From Astropecten irregularis (taxonomy: Eukaryota; Echinodermata; Asteroidea; Paxillosida; Astropectinidae): a DNA stretch of 64,000 nucleotides. The translations under genes were made by a program, and so were the position numbers. The stretch is taken from assembly GCA_963971285.1 (NCBI GenBank), contig OZ020255.1, positions 14,838,931 through 14,902,930 of the forward strand. Reading direction: 5' to 3'. This document shows, piece by piece, positions 11,801 through 26,800 of this stretch. The notes beneath the pieces were generated by a model that saw only the letters and a program-made list of their open reading frames with translations, did no database searches and was not told the DNA's origin. How positions within the stretch are numbered: position 1 is the stretch's first letter; each line of letters opens with the position of its first letter.

Positions 11801-14800
11801 GCACAACTCTACTCACATATGACCCAAGCTGGGATCGAACCCGGGCCACATTGGTGAGAAGCAAGTGCCTAACGCACTTTAACCCTATGCCCCCGAATAA
11901 TAAGGGGACCGCATCTGGCTGACAATACTGGGATCGTGTCGTGTCATGCGTGCGTATCTAAATGAAGTATTTTGACTTTCCAGGGCCCCAACTTTGTCAA
12001 GTCCAAACACATTATTGGTTGAAGAATGCCTAAGACACATCCATTCATGTGATAAGAGAATCTCATTGATAAAATAGCTGCCAAAAAAAAAAAAAACAAT
12101 CAAAATCAACAACACCAAATTAATTGTGTAAATGACTCACCCCATCAGGTGCAACGCATTTTTTAGAGTTCACTTCGCAACCACAATTACTGCCATTCCA
12201 CCCCTTGTTACACTTGCAGTAATTGAGACCTGTGTAATTATCGCATTTGCAAACACCTCTGGTTGGTCCTCCACACGGCAGTCCCTTGTATCGTTCACAG
12301 GAGAAGTTATCACATTGACACTTGTCACCATAAATCTCCTCCAACGGATTCTAAAAACCATTTCAAATTTAATTGAAAGGTGAACAAAGAAAAATTTACT
12401 GGAGCGGGATTCGAACCGGCGACCTCCTTCATTACATTGAAAGGTGAACAAAGGAAAATTGTCTGGAGCAGGATTTGAACCGGCGACCTCCTTTATTGCA
12501 TTGAAAGGTAAACAAAGAAAATTTGACTAGGGCGGGATTCGAACCGGCGACCTCCTTGTTCACCTTTCAATGACTTAAAAATTCAGTCAGTTTCCCTTGT
12601 GGTATTTGATGATTAATTAAAATTGCAGACAGACATGGGTTCATAACAGGAGGTACTCTGATTGGTAATTAACTTTCTGTGTTTTCTATACCCCCATAAT
12701 TACCTTGTTAATGGTACTATCAGATTTTGGTAGCATACCGAAACAGAAATCTTCACAGATTTACCTATAAACTTACAGGGTATACAGATGGTGATGGTAG
12801 AAACATACTTTTAAGATTTTTCTGCCAGATCAGAAGTAACAGTGAAGATTTAAAAAATACCATGGGCATTTTTCAGCCTTTTCTCCAAAAGTGGGCACCG
12901 TATGGAACTGAAAATTTCACAGATGACTGTAAATGATACTATATTCTTCCTTGATTTTTCTGCCCATGAATCTGTATTTCTTTGACAAAAACCACCACCT
13001 TCCCTTTTTTGTCCTGATCCTCTCATCCATTTATGTATATCTTTATGTGCATCTTCTTGTCCTCTTGTCATTTAGCCTTTGAGAAAGATCCTGCTAGGAT
13101 TGAATTGGCTAGGCCCTCTTAACTCCAAGCAACTTTTTTTGAATTTTGCTGGCAGCAGTGGAGTTTAAATTTCACAAATCTTTCCAAAAATGAAATGACG
13201 CCAAAATGAAAACAAGGGAAAGGAAACTCACCAATCTTGAATTGCACACACAATTTCCACAAACACATTTTCCTCTGTCTGAACATTCCACCGTGCTGTT
13301 TTGCCTGTAAGAAATGAGTACAAAATTCATTCACCCTGAACAAAAATTTTCTTTTTTTTTCACATTGTATGCTGATGATTTGTGGTGAACGAACTGCTAT
13401 GAATGCATAGCCACTGCCAGGGGTCGATTTCACGAAACTCATTGTAACTAACTATAAAACATAGGACTAATATGCATTGCAGCCCCAGAATTCAAAGGAT
13501 ACAATGGGTTATCCTTCGTATCTTGAGTTACGATCGATCGTAGGGCTTCGTGAAATCGACCCCAGGTTAAATAGATGCTGAATTTTCTCCGTGTGACGTG
13601 GTAAATGTAAATCATTCCACCCAACTTACCATGCGCAAGCAGGATCAACACCCTCTGTTTCTTCTTTATCACACGTACACTTGGCTCCTGAACGTCCGGG
13701 GAAACAGTCGCAGCCTCCGCATACCAGGGTCCCATTACCGTTGCATATGTCTGGTCCTTCCAGCTAAATTATCAGGGATGAGATTGACCAATGATAAAAA
13801 TATCTGTAAACAACTGACAAGGGGCATAACAAAATCTGAACTCTTAAAATATCCTATATTTTTGTACAGGGCCTGTAAGGGAAAACAAATTTGAAATCCA
13901 AAACAAACAAATCTGAAATCAGAAAAAAACAAATTGTGCCTTTTGATCTCACCCCAAGATCAAAACTGTTTTCGGTCTATGTTTTATTAATTTCTGGATA
14001 AATACACCATTTCAGACGGAAATATTTTAACTGTATGTTTCTACCACCACCATCTTTGTACGCTGTAAGTTCTACGTAAAACTGCTGTACATGCCCTTTT
14101 ATACATAGGTCTGTCTATGGTCTATAAGCTGATAAGAAAGAATTATTAAGAATACGTAGCTAATATTCTTTAAAATGATTACTCACTCTCTCATCAGAAC
14201 AGGCACAGTCACAAATTGCTTGGATGTTTATCTCAAGGGATTCTTTGAATGCAGTTGGTCCGACAAAGAACCTAGTGGGACAACAAAAACGAATCAAAAA
14301 CTTTTAATTTTAGACAAAAAGCATTGGAAATTTAACAGTATCCAATTTCATAGAGCTGCTTAAGCAAAAGAAATGCTTTTAAAGCATGAAATGTCTTCCT
14401 TGATCAAACAGGATTGCCAACCAAATTATCATGTGATGTTTATTTCTTTTGACTTGTATTCAGCCATTGTTTGCCAAGCATAACATTCACAAGGAGTTTT
14501 GGCTGGCATACTGATTTTATTGACCAAGGTTCTGGGTGCTTAAGCACATTTTAAATCTGTAAAACGGCATAAAATACTCACGTGAAATTCTTGTTTTGCA
14601 TTTGACAGGTTTTGTTCGTCATGGTAATGTCAAGAAAGAAAGTGACATTGTCACCAAGTTTCAGACCGCTACATTCTTGCATTCCCTTATGTGGAACACC
14701 ATCTAGGCATGTGGCTGTGTACTCTACACCAAACAGATCCGTAGGGGCGTCATCTTCAACTTTAACCCCGGATGTTATGTTCTGAAGGATAAAAGGTAAA

Positions 14801-17800
14801 TGTACGTTAATATCTTGCTGAAATGTCTGCACATGCAAAACAATTTGTAATTCAGGGGCCAATTTCATAGAGCTGCTAAGCACAAAAATTTGCTTAGCAC
14901 AAAAATGTCTCGCCCAATTATCAAAACAAACCACTTTTGAAAATTCCATTTGATATCCATGGTCAGCAAACAACAGCCAAAGAACAATCACAAGTGATAC
15001 ACAACACGTGGAAATTTGGTTGTTAACCCTGTTTTAATTAAGACAGAAATGTCATGCTTAGCTAATTTTCGTGCTAAGCAGCTCTATAAAATTTGCCCCT
15101 GGTCAAGTAATGGTTTCGAATTGCATAATATATGCCTACTTATGTATTCAATTTGTTGTGGATTTTGGTAAGATCATACATGTGTGAGTACATAAAATGC
15201 ACATGTTTTTTCAGCATAGTTATATACATGTATCAGCAAACAATTGTCTGGCCAGGTTTTTAACCTCAAATTGTAACCAAACTTAATGCTATGGCTAATA
15301 CAATGTGGAGCGCCGAAAGCCTTGTTCACTGCAAATTTGTTTTACCAATGACCATTGCCTTTTGTATCATAAAATTATAACAATTTACAAAACACAGGAC
15401 TGTAGATCTCAGACGCTGTAAACTAATTATGGTCTTAACAGGCTAACAATGTCTGAGTCTGAAGACTGTGCAATATGAGTCCTGGGGTCAATTTCACCAA
15501 ACTCATCGTAACTTACTATCAATCATAGGACTTTTGATGCATTGAAGCCCTAAGTGGGATAGGCAGATAGGCCCCCTACGATGGGTTATCCTTCGTAAAT
15601 TGAGTTAAGATCGATCGCAGGGCTTCATGAAATCAACTCCAGGGGTCGATTTCACCAAGCTCATCGTAACTTTCTATCAATCGTAGGACTTGTGATGCAT
15701 TGCAGCCCTATGTAGGATACGATGGGTTATCCTTCGTAACTCGAATTACGATCGATCGTAGGGCTTCATGAAATCGACCCCTGACCATGGAAGGTTACAT
15801 GTGACAGTGTTATTAGTGTATGATGTATCAAACTTACAAGATACACTCCTTTGACAAGTTCCACGACATTGGAGGAATCCTCTGTCAATCTATCAACTTG
15901 GCTCTCATGAAAGAATTTGGGTAAATCCTGCACAAAATAGAAAGACAAATAATGGATTGAATTTCAATTGCAAAATATTAGCAAAATTTGCTTTAGCTTC
16001 GAAATTGGTCAAAAATTAATTCTTCAATGTTTGCTTCCTTTATACAAATCTTGCATATTTACTTAAATCTCATAAAAAAATATATACTCATCAAATAACC
16101 ACAAGGGAAAATAACTGAATTTTTTATTTGAAAGGTCATTGAAAGGTGAACAAAGAAGAATTGATTGGAGTGGGATTTCGAACCAGCAACCTTAGTAGGT
16201 CGCTGGATGGAATCCCTCCCAACCTAAGGAGGTCGCTGGTTCGAATCCCTCCCCACCTAAGGAGGTCGCTGGTTCTAATCCCACTCCAGTAAATTTTTCT
16301 TTGTTCACCTTTCAATGACATAAAATATATACATACTGTATACACCCTGTACTGTATGTATACATTATAAAAACAAATTATGAATCAACTTTAACTAATT
16401 AAGTTGATCAAAATAATATCCAAGGATCAAAACTCAGGCCCTCCTTACTCTGATTAAATATTAATAAAACAAAATTGAATAGTATTAGTAAAAGCTTACT
16501 GTGTAGAATGCCATTGGATCATCCGAACCAGGTGGTACTCTGCCAATAGCAAAAATAGGTAGGATGCTGTTTTCCTTCATCTTGCCGCTAAGCTGACTTA
16601 TGGAAGGATAATCCTGTAATTAAGACCAAGGATTAACAAGGATTATTTATTTAATCAGATATAAATATAATCAGATAAATAAATACTTCTGTAGAATAAA
16701 TCCTTTCACCACTTTGCCACTTTAGGGTCAAATGGAAATTGTTCCGTTCAGATTCTGTACTTTCATTGTCATGATTGTGATACTTGGAGCCTAACGTAAA
16801 CGTTTCAGAACAAATAAATGGTATGATGTGTTTAGTAAACAAGTTATCAGCTGCAAGGTTAACTACTCATAAACATAATATACATTGTTGATAATAATTA
16901 ATAATAAGAAATAATTTATAGAGCGCAGAAACTATGTGTACTGCACATTCTCATTATCCTTGGTCATGGGGCTACATTGACATTTTTTGAAACCATCTCA
17001 AATCCCTGGGCAGCATACAGCCCTGGCTGCTATATGTGCACAAAGGTTTATAATCAAACCACAAAGCCATCTCTACTCTCACAGGTACCCATTTACTCCT
17101 GGGTGAAGAGAAGTAATTGACAAAGCTTACCTGTGTGCTTGATGCAGAATATTCCTTTGTGACGGGATCCATGTGACATTTACCATCGTTCAATTTCACA
17201 ATACCAGCAAGCTGTTTATACAAGATTAAGAACGAGGAAGTCAGAATAAAAAAAAATACAATCAAAAACACCACCAGGATATGAGCCGTTTCAAAGGTTA
17301 CAATTTAAAATGAGAGTCCTAACATCTATCAGATCTTTCATAACAAAATGATATTAAAAAAGCTCCTTTAAGATAATTTCTAAGGTCTTATATTACTTGT
17401 TTCCTTAAGGAGGACATTCTTCTAGTAATAACTTCCCTTTAGAAAAATGTTTTTTGAAAAAACGACCCCCTTCCATCCAAATATATGGCCATGAAAAAAG
17501 TTTCATAACCTCTACTGTGTAATGTGTATGTTGTTCTCAAACTATCTACCGGGTATGTGGTATCGGTTTTGCGGAAACTCCATGTAAGAATCGTTCGTAC
17601 TTTTGCACTTCTATAGCGTTCACACTTTTCGTAAGGTCTCAACGTTTCGACTAGCCTGCTCTAGTCCTCATCAGGAGACGATTGAAATGAGGGATGTCAG
17701 GTCCTTATTATGATTGCTTGGGATCCTGTTCCATGGAGGAGCTTTCTGATTGGTGCTCACTGGAGTGTGTGTAAATCCAGTGTCTGCTCGCTGGGGCGTA

Positions 17801-20800
17801 TTGTGTGAGTGGGGATTGCCTGCTCGGTCGGGTGTGTCAGTAGTAGGCTGGACACGGCTTTGGCTTTGTGGGAGGATAGGGTGCCGGGTACTTGTACATG
17901 TACATTAGTGAGATTTACCTTTCCATCTCCAGCGATGTGAAACGGAGCATCTGTGGAATAAAGCAACATGTGTCTTGCTCGGTCTCGCCAGCCAATTTCA
18001 TCCTACAACAAAAAATAAGCCAAAAAGCAAACTAGTACTGACTCAAAATAGCTATCAACCGCAGCACATACCAACAGAAATAACTGAAACGTCTGTAAAT
18101 ATTTCTCAAAGCAGCCAGAGTAAAATCATTTTGTTTCATGAGAAAAACTAGTTTTGTTAGCATCACGTTAAGATGCCTAGTGTCAGTCTTACAGCTGTTT
18201 TTTATCTTCCAAGGAAACGTTGAGCCTACCTTGCAGACAGTTGCTTGCATCAGGGCATCAAGCCCTCCTTCTGGACTATCCAAGTTCCCTGAGGCATTCA
18301 CTTTGCCAATTTCTTCCTGTAAATAAGACAACAAAAGATTACCACGTTACTGGACACACCCTTCAATTTTATTTCTATACTCGATTTCAAAGGAAAGTTG
18401 ATACTCTGGAAGGATTCCTAATCTTAACTTTGGAAAGATTTTGGCCAATGTTTCTTTCATCATGATGCAACATTCAGATGAAGATAATCTATACCTTCCA
18501 GAAATGTTCCCCTTCTTTATCCCCCCCCCCCCCCAACTCTCCTCTGCATTTTACAATGTGTAATCCATTTAGTCCTATGGTTGATTTCACAAAGCCCTAC
18601 AATCAATCGTAACTCGAGTTACGAAGGATAATCCATCGTATCCAACGTGGGTGCTGTAATGCATCACAAGTCCTCCGATTGACAGTAAGTTATGATGAGT
18701 TTGGTGAAATCTTCCCAAAGAAGAACAATTTCAACTCTTCATGAACACAAGTACTAATGATTATGTCGTAGACTTACCGAGAAGCGATTGGTTTCTGATG
18801 TGAGAGAAAGCACATTTCTGAATCCAAATGGTGGCTGGCAGACTACGTTATTCAAACAAGGATTAGCTAATCTGAAAATACAAAAAACAAACATCAAATA
18901 ACCACAAGGGAAACTGACTGAATTTATACCGACCACCTGTATGGTATTCAAGGAGGTCGCCAGTTCGAATCCCGCTCTAGTCAATTTTTCTTTGTTCATC
19001 TTTCAATAAAAAACAAACAAATGGAATTAATAACCACAGAATTGGGTTATTTAGGGGTCATTTAATAAGGTCAGAGTGCTCTTTTGTGACAAGGGCCCGA
19101 CCTCTGTCGCCTCTTAATCATGAAACTGAAAGCTTTTTCTCCATGGTTTATCACATAAAAATATTAAATGAATGGAATTACTTTATAAGAGATAAGAGAA
19201 TGGTACAATAAGACTTAAACTAACGCATGGTGGAAGTACTAAATAGTTCGCAGAGACACAATGGATGTAATTATCTCTTCTGTAAGTGTGTGGTTCTCAG
19301 AAGAACCGATGTACACTAGCACTGATTTCATTTCCTGTTTCTATGTGCGTTTACGAAACGGAGGCTCAGGCTCCGTCTCAGGCTCCGGCTCCATTTCGTG
19401 AATCCATTCTGAAATAACGGGTATCAAAAATAGAGGCTTTTGGCTGCGGTTCGGAAGTAGATTCTCTAATTTGAAAAAAGAAAACAGAGCTTCAGCTTCA
19501 ATGAAAAACCACAACCTTTATTTTCAGCATATGAATGTCAGAGCTGGAGCCTGAGCCTAAGCCTCCGTTTCGTAAACGCCCTATGTTTCAATAAAGCATG
19601 ATTTAGGTCACTGGATTAAGAATACAACACAAACATGAATCACTCACTTCTTCTGCAGGATGTCGACATACGGCATTTTGACTTTGTCTACAAATGCGCC
19701 GTATCCTAATCGGAAGTCATTGGTGATGTTTCCCATGACCTTAGCTGACGATTAAACCACAAACAAAAATATTAGTTACTATTATTGCGGAAATATTTCA
19801 CAATGTTCATGGCAAATCATGAGTACAGATGCAGATCACTATACATGTACAGTGGAATGCCGCTATAACGAACACCGCTATACCGAACATCATCCTTGGC
19901 TCCCAATTTTTATGTACATTGTAAAGGCATGCTGAACACTATAACAAACGACCACTATGACAAACAATTTCTGTGCATCCCAGCATGTTCATTATACTGT
20001 AGCAGCGCAACCCCCCCCCCCCCCCCCTTGTCCTGATCCTCTCATCCATTTATGTGTATCTTTACTTGTATATTCTTATCCTCTTATCATTTAACCTTCA
20101 ATAAAGATCCTGCTAGAATGGTAACGAGTCAGGCCCTCCAAGCAATGAATCATATCTTAAACATATTTTGATACGCATGTCTTTAATGGTGCAACTCAAT
20201 TACTTTGAAGGATGATTAGAAATACTGGTCGGTATTAAAGTTTTGTTTGTGCATGACCCTATGGGATTGTGTCCCTAAATTATCATAAATTATTTTAACA
20301 TATTGTGGCTAATGAGCAGTTTACAGAAGTTTATTAAGTATTGATTATATTTTGATATCCATGTCTTTAAAGGGAGCATACACTGTAAGAATTGCAAAGA
20401 TGTGCATTTTGGCTGAATTTGGTACTAAAACAGAAGTGAAGGTCTTAAACTTCCTTACAGACGTTGTTTCATGTACCTCTTTACGCTTAGTTCATCTGGA
20501 TTGCAGAAAAAACGGACAAATAATCTTGCCCCCCCACCCTCCATATCCTTCACAGGACGAACAATCTTTTCAAAAGACACTCAATCTTGATTTCCTTGAA
20601 AAACCCAGCATCTGATGAACCAAGATTTCCCATGGTGACTGTTTGCACTGTTAACAAACTGTTGAGTCCATTTTCTGTCTCAAATTCAATAATTGTTTTT
20701 GGAGGCCTTGCAAATCCTGTACGCTGCCTTTAATGGTGCAACTGATTGTCCTGCTTTTATTTTCCTCAGATTCATTCTATGAGTTTACTTTAAGGCATCT

Positions 20801-23800
20801 ACAAATGACACATCCTTTCCTTGCCTTCTTGGCATGATTCATAATCACACTTAGACATAAATGTCACATATGTCCATGAGAAACCGAATTGACCTTGAGG
20901 CTGTTGTCAAGGCGCTCGTTTGTAAGAAACCCATGTCAGGCAGTTGACATCTGAAGAATCCTAAGAATTTGATTAATTTTCATCTACATGAACACATGTA
21001 CATGTACTGTACAATATTATGATAGATTGTTGTTCTTTGCAAGTAAATGCATCATGAATGCAAAAATAAACATCTGACATGCAGTATGTACACGTTGAAA
21101 TGAATCAATACCAGAAATGATTTGGGCAATTCCAAGCTACTGACCTTTCACTGTATGATTACATAGCCTGCAACATTTCCAATTTAGCAAATTACTTAAA
21201 GGCAGCGTACAGGATTTATAAGACCTCCAACAAAAAATCTTGAGTTTGAGACAGAAAAATGGACTAAACAGTTCGTAAACAGTGCAAAAAGTCACCATGG
21301 GAAATCTTGGCTTATCAGATTTATAGAAGTGTAATGTGATTGACTGTGGAATCGCCCGTTTACATTTAATTCACTTCTGAGAAACAGAAAAACTGAGAAA
21401 CTAACCATTTGACAGAAAAATAATTTGGTCAACAATTCTGCAGAGGGACAACAGACTTTTATTTTGTAAAATGTATTTTGAAACAGATTTTAGCCTTCGA
21501 TAAAGATCCTGCTACGATCAAAATGCGTCAGCCCCTCCCAACTCCAAGCATTTCATCAATTTCAGGTCATTATTTTGGCTGATAGGCAGTTTGCTACTTG
21601 TATTGAAACATATTTTATTTAAAGTTGTATCCCCTTGGAATCGAAACCGAAAAATTAATTTAAGCCTGATGAAAACAAGTGTCCCAGGAGTAAAATCATC
21701 GGAGACTTGAACCATTCAACCAGCAATGATGATGATGATGATGATTATTTCATATGAACGTACATGCCTTTAAAAAATTGTCTATATTTAACTTGGCAAA
21801 TCAACCCTCTGAATGTTTTTCCAGCAGTGTTTATTCTTATGTTGCAATGACATAAACAGATGGCACAAACTGATTTATGGATGAGTCAATACCAGCATTT
21901 GGAACATATCAGTGCTTTCCAGGAAAAAAATTGCCAAGTTAGTTCTACTCTTTATTTCTGCTTAATAGCAAAACATGAATCACAAACGAAAGCAAAACAC
22001 AAAACAAAACAAAAAGCCAAGAACCAGTAATTATGCATTTCATGGAATTCTGCTTGGTAACCCTTAGTTTTTGGTAAGTAAGACTTTTGGACAATTTCAC
22101 ACAAACGCTTTCCAGAAAAAAATTGACTAGTTAGTTCTTCTCTAAACAAACTAGAACAGCGAAGCTGTCATGGCTCACTGCAGCCTTATGTGTAGTTACC
22201 AACATGATAGAAAATTAATACCAATATTGGTATTATCAATAAGCAAGACATTTTGATACTCATCAAATTTGTGTCCTCATGAAATTGGCCTCTGATGACT
22301 GAAATACCATGCCTAAAAAAAAACTCAGTTTTCTAAATTAAATATATTTTAGTCATTATTTTGGCTGATGAGCAGTTTGCAGGAGTTTATTACTTGTATC
22401 TTTCTAAATTTTCTTTGATAAACTTACCTAGTTTGTCGCCCAGTCCTTTTAAACTGTCTAAATCATTAGCCATGGACTGAGACAAGTCCATGACATAATA
22501 TAAATCCACAGGGAAGTCCTCCGCTTGCCGAATATTTAGCTGTACCCTCGTTGGCTCACCTACAGGTTACACACAACAAAAGAGAGAACTTGTCACAACA
22601 TGCGAGAAACTGAGACAGGTCAGGTTCAGTGATTGAGGCATGACACAGATCAAAAAATGTCTACAGTGGAATGCCACTTTAATTAACACCGCTATACCCA
22701 GAACAGGTGCATTTATAACCAGAAGGAAAGTAACATTATAATGAGTGATAAAATATTTCTGATTCTATTCACTGAGACCCCCCCCCCCCTCCTGCGAAAT
22801 GCTATTTTCATGTTGAATATTTGTCTGTATTTTTGCCATCAAAAGTACTATTATACTTTGATAGCATACCACAACGGAAATCTTCACAGATTTATCAATA
22901 AGTACATATAACAGGGTATAAAGATGGTGATGGTAGAAACATACTGTTATAATGTTTCTGCCTGAAGTGCTGTATTTATCCAGAAAAGAGTAAAATCAAT
23001 TACCCACAGTTCTGATCTCAGGAAGATAAAGACTGCTGCACTTGGAAATACTGTAAGCGTTTTTCACTGTTTACTGGAAAAAAAGTGTGCACCATGTGGG
23101 ACTGGAAATTTCACAGGTTACTGTATCTTTCTTGATATTTTTGCCCATGAATCTGCATTTCTTTGACAAGAACCAAAGTATGATATTACCTTTAAGGTCA
23201 TGCTGTGATCAAATCACTAGCTTCTGTTAGTTTACCCTCATTTCTCAACCTCTCAGTATAGCATGCTTCCTGTTTTTAGAATTCAGTCAGTAGATCTCAT
23301 TGTCCTATACATTTTTTTTCTAGTGGAATAATATACACACTATTTCCTGTGGAAGTGCCACACACACTTAAGTTTGGATTAATGACAGAATCTATTGTCC
23401 TGACTTCATCAACCTTAAAGGGCAGGTCATTGAGGGGAACCAGACTACTGTACACAGACATTTTAAAACTTGAATCTACAATGTATGTTCTTCAAAACAG
23501 ACATACAACAGAAGTTTGTAGTTTCCTCTTAAAGGTAGTATCGTACTTTGGTAGCATATCGAAACAGAAATCTTCACAGATTTAATACAACTTGCAGGGT
23601 TGCAAGATGGTGATGGTAGAAACATACAATTTTCTGCCTGAAATGCAGTAGTTATCCAGAAAAGAGTAAAAGTAGTGACCAAAATTATTTTTGATCTTTT
23701 AAAGATCAAAAATAAAAGAGAAAAGACTAAAGAAAAACTGGGGCCGTTTTTCACTAGTTTCTCAAAAAAAAAAGAGCACCACATGGATTGCACATATGCA

Positions 23801-26800
23801 ATTCCTTGATATTTTGTCCATGAATCTGCATTTCTTCAACAAAAACCAAAGTGTGATACTACCTTCAAGTATGTACGTATTCAATCAACAGTGAATGAAT
23901 GTGTACCTTAGGTTGAATGATATACAATGCGACTGACTGTTGGTACTGTGCACATTATGTTCACCGCTTGAACCCCAGCACCTTTACATGGGATTACGGT
24001 AGTCAATCCATGTTTAACAGTCTTGCCATGTGATACCAACCAATCTCTATGTTAGTGAATACTATATGTCTGTCTGTATGCAGAGTGCATTATGTGCACA
24101 TGAACTCAGTATGAACATCTGGAACATCTAACCAAAGTTTCATACAGGGTGTCCCAGAAAAAACGCAACACTATCTCAGGAACCATTTTTTTTAGAATTA
24201 AACTGTTTATCACTTCAAGATTCAGCCATGTCTTGGCTATCACCATGTAGAATTTAGGCATACTGGGGCTGAAATTGGCGAAAATATGTACAATTAAAAA
24301 GAGTACTTCTTAAAGACAAATTTGCAAGGATAACACGCATAATGGTCAATACACACATAATGTGTATGAAAGAAAGATGAAGTCGGGATTTGAGGTTGGG
24401 AATTTCATTCCTAATTTTTTCCCTCAATTTCAGTCCAATTTTGCTCAAATTCTACATGGTGATAGCCAAGACATGGTTGTATCACATATCTGAATCTTGA
24501 TGTGGTAAACAGTTTAATTGTCATACAATAGCTCTCGACACAAAGTGTTACGGGGTTTTTTTTTACACCCTGTACAGAAGTCCCATGCTGTTCCGTAATG
24601 TTACATGTAACTTTACCTGGTCTCATTTCAAGTGATATCTTCTGTGGATTGACTTGAACAATTTCTCCTGTATCACCCGCATCACTGAGTTCTTTTTCCT
24701 GGAACAAGAAAACAATATTATGGTAATAATATCTTCTTCTACAGCACACAATGATCAAAGATTCCCTATGTGATATCATTATGATCCCTGGGGTCGATTT
24801 CACAAAGCCCAATTGCAACTCAAGATACGAAGGATAACCCATGGTATCCTTCAACTTCTACGTAGGGTTGCAATGCATCATACATGTAAGTCCTACAATT
24901 GATAGTAAAATGAGTTTGGTGAAATCGGCCCCAGATCATCAGGCCATAATTATTCATTCCTGATGAAACCATCTCAACTACCTAGGGAGTGTACAGCCCC
25001 ATCTGCTGTAAGAGCACAAAGGACACCATAATCAAACCACAAAGCCATCTCTACCCCACCACAGGTACCCATTTACAACTATGTAGGTGAAGAGTGAGCA
25101 ATATATGACAAAGTGTCTTGCCCAAGGATGCAAGCGCCACTAGCCCTTGGCTTGACTCGAACCCACAATCTGTAGATTGGCCACTAGGGGCCAATTTCAT
25201 AGAGCTGCTTAGCACAAAAAAATTACTTAGCACAAAAATAGCTTGCTCAATAAAAAAACCATTTGATATTCATGGTCAGCGAACAACAGCCAAAGAACAA
25301 TCACAAGTGATTCACAACACACAGAAATTTGTTAGTTAATCATGTTTTAACTAAGAAACATCATGCTTAGCAATTTTTTGTGCTAAGCAGCTCTGTGAAA
25401 TTGGCCCCAGATCTTGAGTGCAACATGCTAGGCCATGGCACCCACAAAAACAAGGACATGTACCGAACAAGGACATATACCGCGGTACATAATATGCACA
25501 CAGTCATAGCAACAAAATTGCACTACATTTAGCTCATTGCCAGTAAAAGCCAATCCTTTCATAAGTGACAGGGCAGGGGGTAAGACCGTCACTAAGATGG
25601 CTTACACATACACCTGGAATCTTAAGGAGGCCATGGCCTTTCTTTGCCCTGGATCCAATTTCAGTGAGGTGATTAGCAGAAATAAAAATAAACTTTGTAA
25701 ATTAATCATCAAATAACCACAAGGGAAACTGACTGAATTTTATGTCATTGAAAAGTGAACAAAGAAAACTTGACTGGAGCGGGATTCAAACCAGCGACCT
25801 CCATGTATGGAATACCCCACAGGCACTCTTATCAAATGAGCACCAGTACATACAGTATATTTATCTCGTACAAACCTTTAAAAAGTGTAACTTAGTAACA
25901 ATTATGGGTACAGGTATTCAGAAATGTATTACAATAGAAATGACTATGAATGACATTGTTCTAGTACATAAAACTTACGTCAATGACAGTCAAATTATTC
26001 TTTGGGAAGTTCAGATCATCTTCTTTACAGCCTCGTGTCATAAGATTCTCAGGAAGGTCACACCTCGAATATGAATCACCAAACCCCTGAAATAAAAAAC
26101 AAAAAAACAAATGTATTGAACTTTCAAAAGATGGGAAAAATTGGAGTCAAAATTATTAACTGTTAATAAAAACATAGAAAAGTGAACAAAGAAAAATTGA
26201 CTGGAGCGGGATTCGAACCGGCAACCTCCTGAACACCATACAGGCACTCTACCAACTGAGCTATCCAGCTCTACCAACTGAGCTATCCAGCCCTACGTTG
26301 GTGATGACCCCAATAGTCAATTATCTTTGTTCGTTTGTGGTTATTTGATGATTATGTTAATAAAAACATTAGGCCCTAATTCAGGGTTGCTGGTTTATTG
26401 TCCGCTGTATGTTTCTTCTTGATTTGATGGAAAAGCGTGTCATATATTCTAAGAATTTGTAAGGAATTCTGCCAGATTATTCAGTCAGTTGGTGCATGAT
26501 TAAAATAAAAACCTGATTGGACTGACAGCCGTCCTACTGTACATCATTGATTAATTCCACAAATGTCACTCATCCTGTTGCTCATGTAAACAGGTAAAAA
26601 GATATAGGATGTACATGTATTACTAGTGTGATGAACATTTTTAACATTGCTAATCAAAATAATGCACATATTTTGACTTGCAGACTTTGCAATTTCCTTA
26701 TAACAATGGCCTCCACATACTGTACAGTGTATTTTTTAAGTACGGGCACATGTACATGTAAATTCATCAGACTTTCACTTTACGTACCATTGCAAACTGC

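Noticed and set aside
13448-13735. Minus ORF overlapping integrin exon 13630-13763
   Set aside because: Different frame from the cysteine-rich integrin exon. The exon frame joins its neighbours in phase.
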